DNA from: Oscillospiraceae bacterium | GTDB taxonomy: Bacteria > Bacillota > Clostridia > Oscillospirales > Ruminococcaceae | Direction: 5' to 3' | Assembly (NCBI GenBank): GCA_009776305.1 | Contig: WRLY01000001.1 | Span: 310,001 to 374,000 of the forward strand | DNA length: 64,000 bases | Shown: positions 16,680 to 24,581 of the stretch, piece after piece | How the letters are laid out: each line of letters starts with the position of its first letter | How positions within the stretch are numbered: position 1 is the first letter of the stretch | Made by a program: the position numbers and the translations under genes | Notes under the pieces: generated by a model | Told to the model about the DNA's origin: nothing | What the model saw: the letters and a program-made list of their open reading frames with translations, nothing else | The model's database searches: none

Positions 16680-17906
16680 TTATTTAATCATATAGCTTTC
16701 AAACTCTAATTCACCAAAAGTCCTTAAAATATCGGTAATTTCACCGTCGGTAAGACCCGCTATAACAAGTCCAGGAATAGTATATAAGCCCGGAATTTGA
16801 TTTTGCGCCTGCTTATAAAGCATATTCACAAGCCCCGAAATATCACGGGGCAAAATAACGCTACTGTTTTCACCGGTTATTAATTCCTCGCCGAAGTCAC
16901 TTCTTGTAAAGACTAAAAGCAATGAGGCGTCGCCTAAGTTGTTTTTGCCCCTTAGTATTTCTGCGCTATTATTAAACCCTGAGTAATTTTCCACTACATC
17001 TTTAAGAGACATCTCAAGAATCAGTTTGCTTGAGCCTTTTTTCTCAGCACAGGCGTCAACAAGCCCCAAAAGTCCTTGATAGCGGGTATTAATATTAGTG
17101 AATTCGGGATTTAATATAGAAACATCATAAGGTCTGAAATACGGGAAGATGTTATTTGCTAAAATAATCTCTGGAAATCCCGCCTCGGCTAATTCTTCAA
17201 CCAAAAATGAAATATAATCTCTTGTACCCTGTAAAAAGGGATTTGCCCAAAACTTTCCCCCCGCATCGGGTCGGTTGTCCATCCATTTGGAACTTCCGTC
17301 GGCGAAAGCATAAGACACATCTTCAACATATCTCGGTGAAAGCTGGTCAAACAGGGTATTGATTCGCGCAATTGGCGTAACCTCTGTTCCTTCAAACACA
17401 GCGAAAATCTGTGCGGCGGTCAGAGTACCCTTTATAATTTCGGTGTTTTTTACAGGCTCGTACATACTTGCGTAGAACAGATTTCCTGTGGTATCTTTCA
17501 TATCAAGCACTACGGCGTTGTAGCCGTTAGATTTTGCCTGTTGGATATAAGCGGCAAGAGAGGTAGAATTATCTAATACCGACGCGGGAGCAAAAACAGC
17601 GTTATGTGACGGCGCCGAAACAGGCGGTTCATCGTCCTCATCAACAGGTTCGTCTTCGGTTTGAGTTATAATATCTTCGCTCCCATCGGGTTCAACGTCT
17701 TCGGGCGGCGTCCATTCAAGAACCTCCTCCTCGCCTCTGTCGCTGAACAAAAACTCAAACAGCGGCTTTCCCGCCGCAAAACCGATAAGTCCCAGTCCGC
17801 CCACCAATGCAACCATCAAAATAATCTCTATGGCTTTGCGGGCAGAGCCTTTACGTTTTTTGTAAAGATTTCTTGACCTTTTAACTTTTCTGTATTTTTT
17901 TGCCAT
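16680..17906 (-). CDS. DUF4015-like membrane-anchored protein (putative glycosidase fold)
   Basis: 408 aa from the ATG at 17906; AAGGTGA precedes it, and the track's GTG at 17915 overlaps that ribosome-binding site. A Lys/Arg-rich cytosolic start is followed by one transmembrane helix (about 27-48), an acidic Pro-rich linker and a domain resembling DUF4015, a TIM-barrel-like putative glycoside hydrolase (YIQQAKSNGYNAVVLDMKDT, ARINTLFDQL, LAEAGFPEIILANNIFPYF). The usual catalytic-looking Asp-Tyr strand motif of that family (FDYIRFP) is replaced by ANNIFPYF, so hydrolase activity is doubtful. Confidence 0.65.
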   Translation of the reverse strand: MAKKYRKVKRSRNLYKKRKGSARKAIEIILMVALVGGLGLIGFAAGKPLFEFLFSDRGEEEVLEWTPPEDVEPDGSEDIITQTEDEPVDEDDEPPVSAPSHNAVFAPASVLDNSTSLAAYIQQAKSNGYNAVVLDMKDTTGNLFYASMYEPVKNTEIIKGTLTAAQIFAVFEGTEVTPIARINTLFDQLSPRYVEDVSYAFADGSSKWMDNRPDAGGKFWANPFLQGTRDYISFLVEELAEAGFPEIILANNIFPYFRPYDVSILNPEFTNINTRYQGLLGLVDACAEKKGSSKLILEMSLKDVVENYSGFNNSAEILRGKNNLGDASLLLVFTRSDFGEELITGENSSVILPRDISGLVNMLYKQAQNQIPGLYTIPGLVIAGLTDGEITDILRTFGELEFESYMIK

Positions 17907-17995
17907 AAGCTTCACCTTGAATTATACAAAACGTATAATAAAAATAAAATTAAACTTGTTGTGTAATTCGGGGTTGTTCCTGTATTTCTTATTTT

Positions 17996-18047
17996 CTGCC
18001 CGCTCGGGCAGGTTCTTTTTGCTTGCCCTTATATACGCCACGGGCAA
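17996..18047 (-). terminator. two small hairpins downstream of rnfA
   Basis: TTGCCC (18023-18028) with GGGCAA (18042-18047), and CTGCCC (17996-18001) with GGGCAG (18006-18011), lie 7-58 bp past the rnfA stop. Neither is followed by a good T-run on the - strand, so this is a weak terminator candidate. Confidence 0.35.
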
Positions 18048-18053
18048 AACCCC

Positions 18054-18644
18054 TCATCTTGTCGCATATCCGACAAAAGCATAAAGTGCCAGCGAAATGA
18101 TTCCCACATAAACTAAAGTAATCGGCAGTCCCCGAAACGCCGCAGGAACAAGGTCGCTGTTAAGACGGGGATGGGCAATGTAAAGCAGATACCCCGCCAA
18201 AAAAAATCCAATGCCCGTCCCGATTCCGAAACCAATATATTCGGGTAAACTGCCGCCGTGCAGGGAGTTAAGAAAAAGCCCGCCCAAAACCGAGCAGTTG
18301 AAAACTGAAAGATGAACATAGGTTCTGATTTTCCTGAAAAGTCCCGGAAAAAAGCGCCAAACCAATATAAGGCTTAAAATGTAAATTATGCTTATTACAA
18401 GTATATATAAAAGAGGCATAAGTATACCGAAATGCTTAAAGTGTGAAAAGTTTGAATCCAAAAGCCATACAATTACCGACGACAGGGAGGTAACATAAAT
18501 AATAACAAGAGAAAAGCCGATGACATGCTCTTTCTTGCGCGATGCGTAAATCAAAATATTAGTGCCGAGAGCCCTCTCAAAAATTGAATTTTGTAAAAGA
18601 ATCGCCAAAAGCGCGGCGGTTAAAAACGAGGAGAAAAGTTCCAT
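18054..18644 (-). CDS. rnfA: RnfA-like membrane protein, one Fe-S cysteine missing
   Basis: 196 aa, six predicted helices, RnfA/NqrE family by NCSVLGG (Cys117), the GIGTGIGFFLAGYLL helix and the ending AAFRGLPITLVYVGIISLALYAF. In functional Rnf and Nqr complexes RnfA supplies two cysteines to an intramembrane [2Fe-2S] cluster shared with RnfE. Here the first, in the FLGxCPFLG motif, is replaced (ALGTNILIYASRK, Asn29); only Cys117 remains. It overlaps rnfE by 1 bp and is the last gene of the trio. The family fold is clear; the electron-transfer role is doubtful. Confidence 0.85.
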   Translation of the reverse strand: MELFSSFLTAALLAILLQNSIFERALGTNILIYASRKKEHVIGFSLVIIYVTSLSSVIVWLLDSNFSHFKHFGILMPLLYILVISIIYILSLILVWRFFPGLFRKIRTYVHLSVFNCSVLGGLFLNSLHGGSLPEYIGFGIGTGIGFFLAGYLLYIAHPRLNSDLVPAAFRGLPITLVYVGIISLALYAFVGYATR

Positions 18645-19291
18645 TATTCAGTTTCCTCCTTATTTTCACCGTCTTGGCTCTTCAATTTTTGAGACTTTTG
18701 TGAAAAGTTGAATAATGCCCTGCAAAGCCCCGCCAAAACCCCTACAATTATAAAGCCGCCGAAAGTGGTCTCAAAGGCGGGAACATCAAAACCCATATCC
18801 ACTCTTATCGAGCCTATTTGAGAATTAACAAAAATGTCTCTTATAATCCCCGTAATCATACAGACCGCCACAAATCCGGCGATATACCCTATAGTTTCGA
18901 GCAACATGTAGCCGTAGGACAACTGGAAAAACCGCGTTTCCGTCTTGGATAAAATAACGTGGTTTGTGACCAAAACAGGCAGATAAATCCCCGCTTTAAT
19001 GATTGCGCCGTCACCGACAAGGCTTTGGGCGATTAGATAGGCGGGAATGTAAATCGCCGAAGCGATAATTGCATATATAATTATACGCACAGTATAAACA
19101 AGTTTTTTCGGAACTATTCTGCATAACGCCACTGAAAAGAAAGTAATCAGCGCGAAGACAACCGAAATAGCCGCCGCGCTTTCAAAATCCTTTGCGCCGG
19201 CAATTACAGGACCTGTAAGCAATCCGCTCATCAATACTATGTTTTGACGAACCAAGCCGTCAGAGGGGCGACCTTTTATATTTGAACTCAA
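18644..19291 (-). CDS. rnfE: RnfE-like membrane protein, both Fe-S cysteines missing
   Basis: 215 aa, six predicted helices, RnfE/NqrD family from the paired blocks NIVLMSGLLTGPVIAGA and IYLPVLVTNHVILSKTE. In RnfE these read approximately LGLCPxLAV and PLIVxNCIILGRAE; here the two cysteines are Gly27 and His111. The protein therefore cannot give either ligand of the usual intramembrane cluster. It overlaps rnfD by 4 bp (ATGA type) and rnfA by 1 bp, so the three are translated together. It ends in a charged cytosolic tail. Confidence 0.83.
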   Translation of the reverse strand: MSSNIKGRPSDGLVRQNIVLMSGLLTGPVIAGAKDFESAAAISVVFALITFFSVALCRIVPKKLVYTVRIIIYAIIASAIYIPAYLIAQSLVGDGAIIKAGIYLPVLVTNHVILSKTETRFFQLSYGYMLLETIGYIAGFVAVCMITGIIRDIFVNSQIGSIRVDMGFDVPAFETTFGGFIIVGVLAGLCRALFNFSQKSQKLKSQDGENKEETE

Positions 19292-20859
19292 GACTTTTCC
19301 TCCGTTTGGTTTTCAGATTCTTCCGCCTCAATTTTGGCTATGTCCTTGGCTATTTCCTCAAAGTCGGTTATTTTTACGTTGTTTTTTGAATCATCTTTTC
19401 TTGAAGAGCGTTCTTTTTTGGTTGGTTTTTCCTTGGTTTCGGCAGTTTCGGAAATTTCCGAAATTTCCGAAACTTTACGATTAGATTTTTTTCTGAAAAT
19501 GTTTATAAACTTCAGGCAATATTTTTTAATACTCTGGTACAAAGTTTTAAACGCCACCGCCACAAAAAAGTCTTTGAACTTTTCGGGACTGTCGAAAGAA
19601 TCGACGTCGGTTGCAGGCGGGTTTTTGATTGATTTTGCTTTTTCTTTCAAGCTTCTTGGTATTTCAATAACAAACGTCAAAACATTCCGCTTTTTTCGGT
19701 TTAATTTAATGACCTTATTGTCAATCGGCGGCATATCATAATTTGAGGGCTCAATAATAATTTCCTGTGTGGCTGAAAGCTCGGGGGTTTTTCCCGATTT
19801 TGCGTCCTCGCTGAAACGCTCATAAGCACTCAGCCTGTCCTTTAAAGTTTCGGCTATACGGTTTAAGCCCGCACGGGTTTTTTCAGCGGAAGCATCAAGC
19901 CTGTATGAGAATGTGTTTGTAGCTAAAATAGCGAAAATAAACCAGCCCTCAACCCTGCCCCTGAACATTCCGTCAAAGCTACCTCTGAATATTATTGTAA
20001 AAATCCCCAGTAAAATTCCATAATAAAGCTTGCCGAACACGGTCTTTGGGAGGGTTTGGGGGTCGTTTGCAAGGAATAAAAGCGCGAATAAAAGATAGCC
20101 GCCCACAAGTTCTCTTACCAGCGCACCGATTATATCATCATAAATTGGGAACAATAAACGGAAAATAACTATAACGCTCAGGGTGGAAATAGTTACAACA
20201 GGCGAAACAGAACGGCGCAATAAAAGGCAAACGCCGCAGACAAGAATGATAAGCACATGGGTTGTGCCTATTGGACCGGGGAAATTACCCAGCAAAATAT
20301 TAAGCGGTGTAATCACAGGGAACGCGCTTCGGCTTAAAAGCAGATTTTCAAGTCCGGCATTAAGGGTATAGGAGGCTTCTGTCGCAAGAGGAAAAAGCGG
20401 TATGGTTTCTCCCGCGGCAGGGAATTGAAGCATCCTCCCGGGATAGCATATAATAAGGAAAGCAAACGCAACCGCCGTCGGGTTAAAAATATAATTATCT
20501 TTTCCGCCGAAAATATGCTTTACGCCAATAGCCAGTGCGCTCCCGAAAATAAGCAACTGATAAGGCAATATAACCGGCGACATAAGTGCCAGACACAGCC
20601 CCGACGTTATGGTTGACAAATCGCGGGGGTTATAGACCTTACCGGTGAGGCGGCAACAAATCATATCCACGATTACCGCTGTCAGTACAGCAACAAAAGC
20701 TAACCCGAAAGAGCGGGTTCCGCTCTTTATTGCAGCCATGCCTAAAAGCACTAGTAAAAAAAGTAACTGGTCGCCGTATAAATGGAGCGGCTTTCTCCCT
20801 AACAGGGAGGAGCGTCTTTGCGCGGTAGTGTTGTCAAAAGTTTCGGAATAGTTGTTCAT
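19288..20859 (-). CDS. rnfD: RnfD-like membrane protein with long cytosolic tail
   Basis: 523 aa, against roughly 310-350 for typical RnfD. Residues 1-320 carry the RnfD fold: about nine helices, KHIFGGKDNYIFNPTAVAF, and ANDPQTLPKTVFGKLYYG. The ApbE flavinylation motif (S-G-A-T) reads PVIT (residues 181-184): the Thr survives but its context does not. Residues ~320-523 form a charged cytosolic extension with SEISEISET repeats and Lys/Ser/Glu-rich sequence, not seen in standard RnfD. It is first in a three-gene cluster lacking rnfB, rnfC and rnfG. Its start is only 32 bp from the divergent mecA-like gene. AAGGA ribosome-binding site. Confidence 0.85.
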   Translation of the reverse strand: MNNYSETFDNTTAQRRSSLLGRKPLHLYGDQLLFLLVLLGMAAIKSGTRSFGLAFVAVLTAVIVDMICCRLTGKVYNPRDLSTITSGLCLALMSPVILPYQLLIFGSALAIGVKHIFGGKDNYIFNPTAVAFAFLIICYPGRMLQFPAAGETIPLFPLATEASYTLNAGLENLLLSRSAFPVITPLNILLGNFPGPIGTTHVLIILVCGVCLLLRRSVSPVVTISTLSVIVIFRLLFPIYDDIIGALVRELVGGYLLFALLFLANDPQTLPKTVFGKLYYGILLGIFTIIFRGSFDGMFRGRVEGWFIFAILATNTFSYRLDASAEKTRAGLNRIAETLKDRLSAYERFSEDAKSGKTPELSATQEIIIEPSNYDMPPIDNKVIKLNRKKRNVLTFVIEIPRSLKEKAKSIKNPPATDVDSFDSPEKFKDFFVAVAFKTLYQSIKKYCLKFINIFRKKSNRKVSEISEISETAETKEKPTKKERSSRKDDSKNNVKITDFEEIAKDIAKIEAEESENQTEEKS

Positions 20860-20891
20860 ATATTAAATCCTTATGAATGAGGTTTTTTATC

Positions 20892-21545
20892 ATGCAAATT
20901 GACATATTGTCGTCAAATACCTTAAAGCTAACGCTCAGCAGATTGGATATGTTTGACCTTGATATAAAATACGAGAGTCTTTCGGGGAAAAACCCTGAAA
21001 CTAAGCGGCTTTTAACCCATGTGCTGAAAACAATCAGATTAGATAATCTTGACAGAAAATTCGGGTTTGATTTCTCCAGCGACAGGATTTTTGTCGAGGC
21101 TTTTCCACGTCCCGACGGCGGCTGTATGCTTTATGTTTCCAGTCTTGAAACCGATAACAGCAGGAGAAGAAAAGTGCCAGTAAAAGCGCGAGACACACAT
21201 TTAAGCCCTGAAAGTCCTTATTCCTATAAGCGCGAGAGCCGAAAAACCCTGCTTATTTTTGAAACTCGAGGTGCAAAAGAACTCGGAGGTGTTTGCAGAA
21301 GTCTGTGTTTGCAAAAGAGGTGGGAAAGGCTTAATTTTGAAAGCTCGCTGTATTTATGCGAAAACGGGGGGAATAAATACCGCCTGCTAATAAAAGAGGA
21401 CAGCTCAAAACAATTGCTTATTTCGGGAATCGCCAAGGAATACGGCGAGCTGATTTGCGGTGAGCGGGAATTTATATATACCAAAGAATATTATAAGGCA
21501 ATCATTGAGGAAGACGCGGCGGAGAGAATTGCCGAATTATTGTAG
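20892..21545 (+). CDS. mecA: MecA-family adaptor protein
   Basis: 217 aa from the ATG at 20892 (MQIDILSSNTLKLTLS), where MecA proteins begin; TGAGG is 9 nt upstream and overlaps the track's earlier ATG. The N-terminal part has the MecA pattern of a short beta-strand then LSRLDMFD, followed by FAFPRPDGG-type LFVEAFPRPDGGCMLYV and a basic linker. The C-terminal domain (TLLIFETRGAKELGGVCRSL) is the part that, in Bacillus, binds ClpC. It probably targets substrates to a Clp protease. It is divergent from rnfD and convergent with rpe. Confidence 0.72.
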   Translation: MQIDILSSNTLKLTLSRLDMFDLDIKYESLSGKNPETKRLLTHVLKTIRLDNLDRKFGFDFSSDRIFVEAFPRPDGGCMLYVSSLETDNSRRRKVPVKARDTHLSPESPYSYKRESRKTLLIFETRGAKELGGVCRSLCLQKRWERLNFESSLYLCENGGNKYRLLIKEDSSKQLLISGIAKEYGELICGEREFIYTKEYYKAIIEEDAAERIAELL

Positions 21546-21554
21546 GACGACCGC

Positions 21555-22208
21555 TTAAACTACGTTGCGTATAGAATCCATAGCCGCCCGCATATCATCG
21601 GCTTTAAATAAATAAGTCCCCGCAACCGCTACATTCGCCCCCGCGCTAAAGACAAGGGGGGCGGTAGTTTGGTTAATGCCGCCGTCAACCTCTATATCAA
21701 GTTTTAGCCCTAACCTGTCCGCTTCACGGCGGACAGCATTTATTTTTAAAAGGGATTCTTGCTTGAACTTTTGTCCGCCCGCGCCGGGCTTAACGCTCAT
21801 GATTAAAACCACATCGCATAATTCAAGGTAGGGGAAAACCCTTTCCGCCTCGGTTTCGGGATTTATTGAAAGCCCTGTGCGTTTGCCGAAACCGCGAATA
21901 AGTTTAAGACACTCTGCCACATCGCATTTACTTTCCTCATGAATGGTTATTATATCAGAACCCGCATTCACAAAAAGCGGAATAAGCTTTGTCGGGTCGT
22001 TTACCATAAGATGTGTGTCAAGGGGCAGGGAGGTGCAATTACGAAGTTTACCCACTACATAATCCCCGAAAGTTATGCTGTCGGTAAAAACGCCGTCCAT
22101 AACGTCAAGGTGAATCATGTCAGCCCCCGCTTTTTCAGCTCGAAAAATTTCATTACCGAGGTTGGCAAGGTCAGAATTTAATATAGAAGCAGATATAAGT
22201 ATATCCAT
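21555..22208 (-). CDS. rpe: ribulose-phosphate 3-epimerase
   Basis: 217 aa TIM barrel. ISASILNSDLANL, the metal-binding HLDVMDG, DTHLMVNDP, IMSVKPGAGGQKF and the catalytic VDGGIN are all visible. It interconverts ribulose-5-phosphate and xylulose-5-phosphate in the pentose phosphate pathway. The normally conserved His of DVMDGHF is Val here (DVMDGVFTDS), which deserves alignment since that His is near the metal site; the other ligands look intact. It has its own promoter (22271-22300), and its 3' end is 10 bp from mecA. Confidence 0.94.
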   Translation of the reverse strand: MDILISASILNSDLANLGNEIFRAEKAGADMIHLDVMDGVFTDSITFGDYVVGKLRNCTSLPLDTHLMVNDPTKLIPLFVNAGSDIITIHEESKCDVAECLKLIRGFGKRTGLSINPETEAERVFPYLELCDVVLIMSVKPGAGGQKFKQESLLKINAVRREADRLGLKLDIEVDGGINQTTAPLVFSAGANVAVAGTYLFKADDMRAAMDSIRNVV

Positions 22209-22270
22209 AAAAATTATACCTTTAATAATATTATAATAATACGCGGCAATTTTTTTGCACCCATATAGTT

Positions 22271-22300
22271 ATTTTACCACTTTTAGTCGTATTACGTCAA
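22271..22300 (-). promoter_or_regulatory. rpe promoter
   Basis: On the - strand, TTGACG (22300-22295), 18 nt, TAAAAT (22276-22271), about 60 bp upstream of rpe. Confidence 0.65.
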
Positions 22301-22311
22301 GTGATTTGGGA

Positions 22312-22360
22312 AAATAACATGACATTATTTATTTATACTGAAAATAATGTCATGTTATTT
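22312..22360. repeat. perfect 19-bp inverted repeat
   Basis: AAATAACATGACATTATTT (22312-22330) and its exact reverse complement (22342-22360) flank an 11-nt loop. It lies just upstream of the rpe -35 box. It could be an operator or an unusually long AT-rich hairpin terminator; ATTTTT follows on the + strand, but no + strand gene precedes it. Confidence 0.9.
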
Positions 22361-22829
22361 ATTTTTAAAGGCGGTAAAGTTCGCCCTATTTGTAAAAAAA
22401 ACGACAAAGGAGAATTTTTGTATAAAAAAACTTAATATCTTTATTTTACCTGATAAATAAAAGAACATGTCATTTAAAGTCATATATTTCACCTTTAAAG
22501 ACGGTATGAACACGCAAAAAATCCCGCTAACAAAAAAGTCGAAAAACATCGGTGAAATCAAGAAAAATCACATTAAACGATTTTTTAATCAAAAGGGTTT
22601 ATTTTTCTGTAATAATTCAGTGATTTCTTATTAAGGGCAAAAGACTTGTACTGAACGCGTTTTTCGGAATCATTGCAACACGACATTGTTTTTTACAGAC
22701 GGTAGAAAAACGGTGTGATTTGATTTATTGTAAAGAAAATAACGCCGTCATAAATATTAATTTTTAAAAAATCGAATGAAAATTAACCCTAAAGTATACA
22801 TCGTATTAAATTATACTTAAAGTTAATGC
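22361..22829. other. AT-rich gap with degenerate repeats
   Basis: No convincing gene fills this stretch. Three similar segments occur: TTTAAAGGCGGTA (near 22365), TTTAAAGACGGTA (near 22494) and TTTACAGACGGTA (near 22692). They fall in frames giving similar short peptides for the first two (FKGGK, FKDGM). This may be decayed repeat or gene material. Confidence 0.4.
22467..22634 (+). CDS. possible 55-residue basic peptide
   Basis: An ATG-initiated ORF (MSFKVIYFTFKDG...) rich in Lys and Asn lies within the AT-rich gap. The ribosome-binding site is weak (AAAAGAA) and there is no promoter of note, so it is more likely chance or a decayed fragment than a gene. It is listed because nothing else occupies the gap. 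Confidence 0.15.
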   Translation: MSFKVIYFTFKDGMNTQKIPLTKKSKNIGEIKKNHIKRFFNQKGLFFCNNSVISY

Positions 22830-22858
22830 TTGCAAAATATAAAAAACTATTATATAAT
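22830..22858 (+). promoter_or_regulatory. pth promoter
   Basis: TTGCAA (22830-22835), 17 nt, TATAAT (22853-22858), 42 bp ahead of the pth ATG. Confidence 0.75.
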
Positions 22859-22900
22859 AAAAAACAATGATACATTTTTAATACAAGGAAAAATAACTAC

Positions 22901-23545
22901 ATGTCTTTTTTAAAAAAAATAATGGCTTTTGCAGAAGGTCCTCCCGGTGGAGTACCAAGCACTGCCATAAGCTCGGTGGAGTACATAATCTGTGGACTGG
23001 GAAATCCGGGCTCGGCTTACGAGAACACGCGGCATAATTGCGGATTTATGACGGTGGATTTACTTTCGGAGCAGGGCGGGTTTAAGGTGAAAAAACTGAA
23101 ATTCAAATCCCTTACCGCCCTTGAAGTAATCGACGGTGTAAAATGCTTTATAATGAAACCGACCACTTATATGAATTTAAGCGGGACGGCGCTTATTCCT
23201 GCTATGGAGTTTTATAAAATCCCGCCCGAGCGCACTATAATAGTTTTTGATGATTTTTCACTGCCGCTCGGAACGCTCAAAATTCGCCGCAACGGAAGCG
23301 ACGGCGGGCATAACGGTATGAAAAATATAATTCTGCAATCGGGTAGCGACGCTTTTCCCCGCGTTAAAATCGGAATCGGCTCGCCCCCTAACCCCAACTA
23401 CCCCATGAAAGATTGGGTTACATCGCCTTTTAAAAAAGATGAAGGGGCAAAGCTTGAAGCCGCCCTCGAAAACGCGACGGATGCCGTAAGGCTGATGATT
23501 AAAGGGGATATTGAGAGGGCTATGAATGAGTTTAATGGGAGATAA
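22901..23545 (+). CDS. pth: peptidyl-tRNA hydrolase
   Basis: 214 aa. The family core starts at residue ~27 with EYIICGLGNPGSAYENTRHN (catalytic His in the TRHN segment), then MKPTTYMNLSG, DDFSLPLGTLKIR and SDGGHNGMKNI. It recycles peptidyl-tRNA released from stalled ribosomes. About 25 extra residues precede the core (MSFLKKIMAFAEG...), with the AAGGA ribosome-binding site placed for this upstream ATG, so the extension looks real. A good promoter lies upstream. Confidence 0.95.
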   Translation: MSFLKKIMAFAEGPPGGVPSTAISSVEYIICGLGNPGSAYENTRHNCGFMTVDLLSEQGGFKVKKLKFKSLTALEVIDGVKCFIMKPTTYMNLSGTALIPAMEFYKIPPERTIIVFDDFSLPLGTLKIRRNGSDGGHNGMKNIILQSGSDAFPRVKIGIGSPPNPNYPMKDWVTSPFKKDEGAKLEAALENATDAVRLMIKGDIERAMNEFNGR

Positions 23546-23592
23546 TGGGGCGAAAGCCTCCATCACTGCCCGTAGCGGACAATAAAAACCTA

Positions 23593-23642
23593 TTGACAAC
23601 TTATAATATATATGATATTATTTAAAAGTAAATTTAATTTAC
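23593..23642 (+). promoter_or_regulatory. promoter plus small operator-like palindrome for ABC operon
   Basis: TTGACA (23593-23598), 17 nt, TATTAT (23616-23621), then GTAAAT-TTA-ATTTAC (23628-23642) right at the expected transcription start, just ahead of the AAGGAGG ribosome-binding site. A repressor binding there would block initiation; no dedicated regulator is adjacent. Confidence 0.7.
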
Positions 23643-23655
23643 CAAGGAGGTTAAT

Positions 23656-24561
23656 ATGCTTCATATAAAAGGACTTACCAAAAGTTATAAGGGCTTTCCC
23701 GTGCTTGCCGGTTTGAATATGAACATTGAAAAAGGCGATGTTTACGGCTTTTTGGGAACGAACGGTTGCGGTAAAACCACCACCATGAATATTATTTGTA
23801 ATATTATCCCGAAAGATTATGGGGAAGTGGCTTTTGAGCGGGAGGGTCTAAAAATAGGCTACCTGCCTGAAGCCCCTGCCTTGTACGGTTATATGAACGG
23901 TTACGAATACCTTGATTTTATTGGGGCTTGCTGTCGGTATGAGGGTAATCTAAACGCCCGTACAGCCGAAGTTCTTGAAATAACCGGCATGACAGGCAGC
24001 GCGAAAAGACTTATTAAGGGTTATTCGCGGGGTATGAATCAGCGTATAGGTATAGCTGCCGCCCTTTACAATAACCCCGATTTGTTAATTCTTGACGAGC
24101 CTACCTCGGCGCTTGACCCCGAGGGCAGGGCAGAGGTTATGGAAATTATCAGAAAGTTAGCGGGTACAGGCTCTACCATTGTGTTATGCACACATATTTT
24201 AAACGACGTTGAAAGAGTGGCGAACAAGGTGGGGATTCTACGAAACGGTGTTATGGCGGTTGAAAGCGGACTTCGGGAAATCAAGGAAAAATTAGGCGGG
24301 AACAACGCTATAAACATACGACTTCGCGAATACACACCTGAGGCTATTACCGCACTTTGCGGAATTGATTTAGCGGCAAGGAGCGAGGCAAATGACCCCG
24401 GCGGCGTGACCCTTTACGCTAAACAAGGTGTAAGTGAAAAGGAATTATATAATAAAGTGGTTATTACTCTTGCAGAAAATAACATTTTGCCCGAGGGACT
24501 CGAATTTAAAAGACTGACGTTAGAGCAGATTTATATTGGCGTTACAACAGGGCAGTTGTAA
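23656..24561 (+). CDS. ABC transporter ATP-binding protein
   Basis: 301 aa. Walker A GTNGCGKTT, Q-loop region YLPEAPALYGYMNG, signature YSRGMNQR, Walker B LLILDEPTSALDP and the switch His in CTHIL are in order; the C-terminal ~80 residues form the accessory domain common in ABC-2 exporters. A strong AAGGAGG ribosome-binding site and its own promoter precede it. It pairs with the membrane subunit 20 bp downstream. The substrate is not deducible. Confidence 0.93.
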   Translation: MLHIKGLTKSYKGFPVLAGLNMNIEKGDVYGFLGTNGCGKTTTMNIICNIIPKDYGEVAFEREGLKIGYLPEAPALYGYMNGYEYLDFIGACCRYEGNLNARTAEVLEITGMTGSAKRLIKGYSRGMNQRIGIAAALYNNPDLLILDEPTSALDPEGRAEVMEIIRKLAGTGSTIVLCTHILNDVERVANKVGILRNGVMAVESGLREIKEKLGGNNAINIRLREYTPEAITALCGIDLAARSEANDPGGVTLYAKQGVSEKELYNKVVITLAENNILPEGLEFKRLTLEQIYIGVTTGQL

Positions 24562-24581
24562 AATATTTAAAGGAGATAAGC

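Noticed and set aside
22277-22294. TAATACGACT on the - strand, matching the start of a T7 phage promoter
   Set aside because: Only the first 10 nt match, the rest of the T7 promoter is absent, and the segment is the spacer of a normal -35/-10 promoter; chance is the best explanation.
22355-22561. 68-aa - strand ORF in the rpe-pth gap
   Set aside because: Phe-rich low-complexity translation of AT-rich DNA, overlapping the 19-bp palindrome, no ribosome-binding site.
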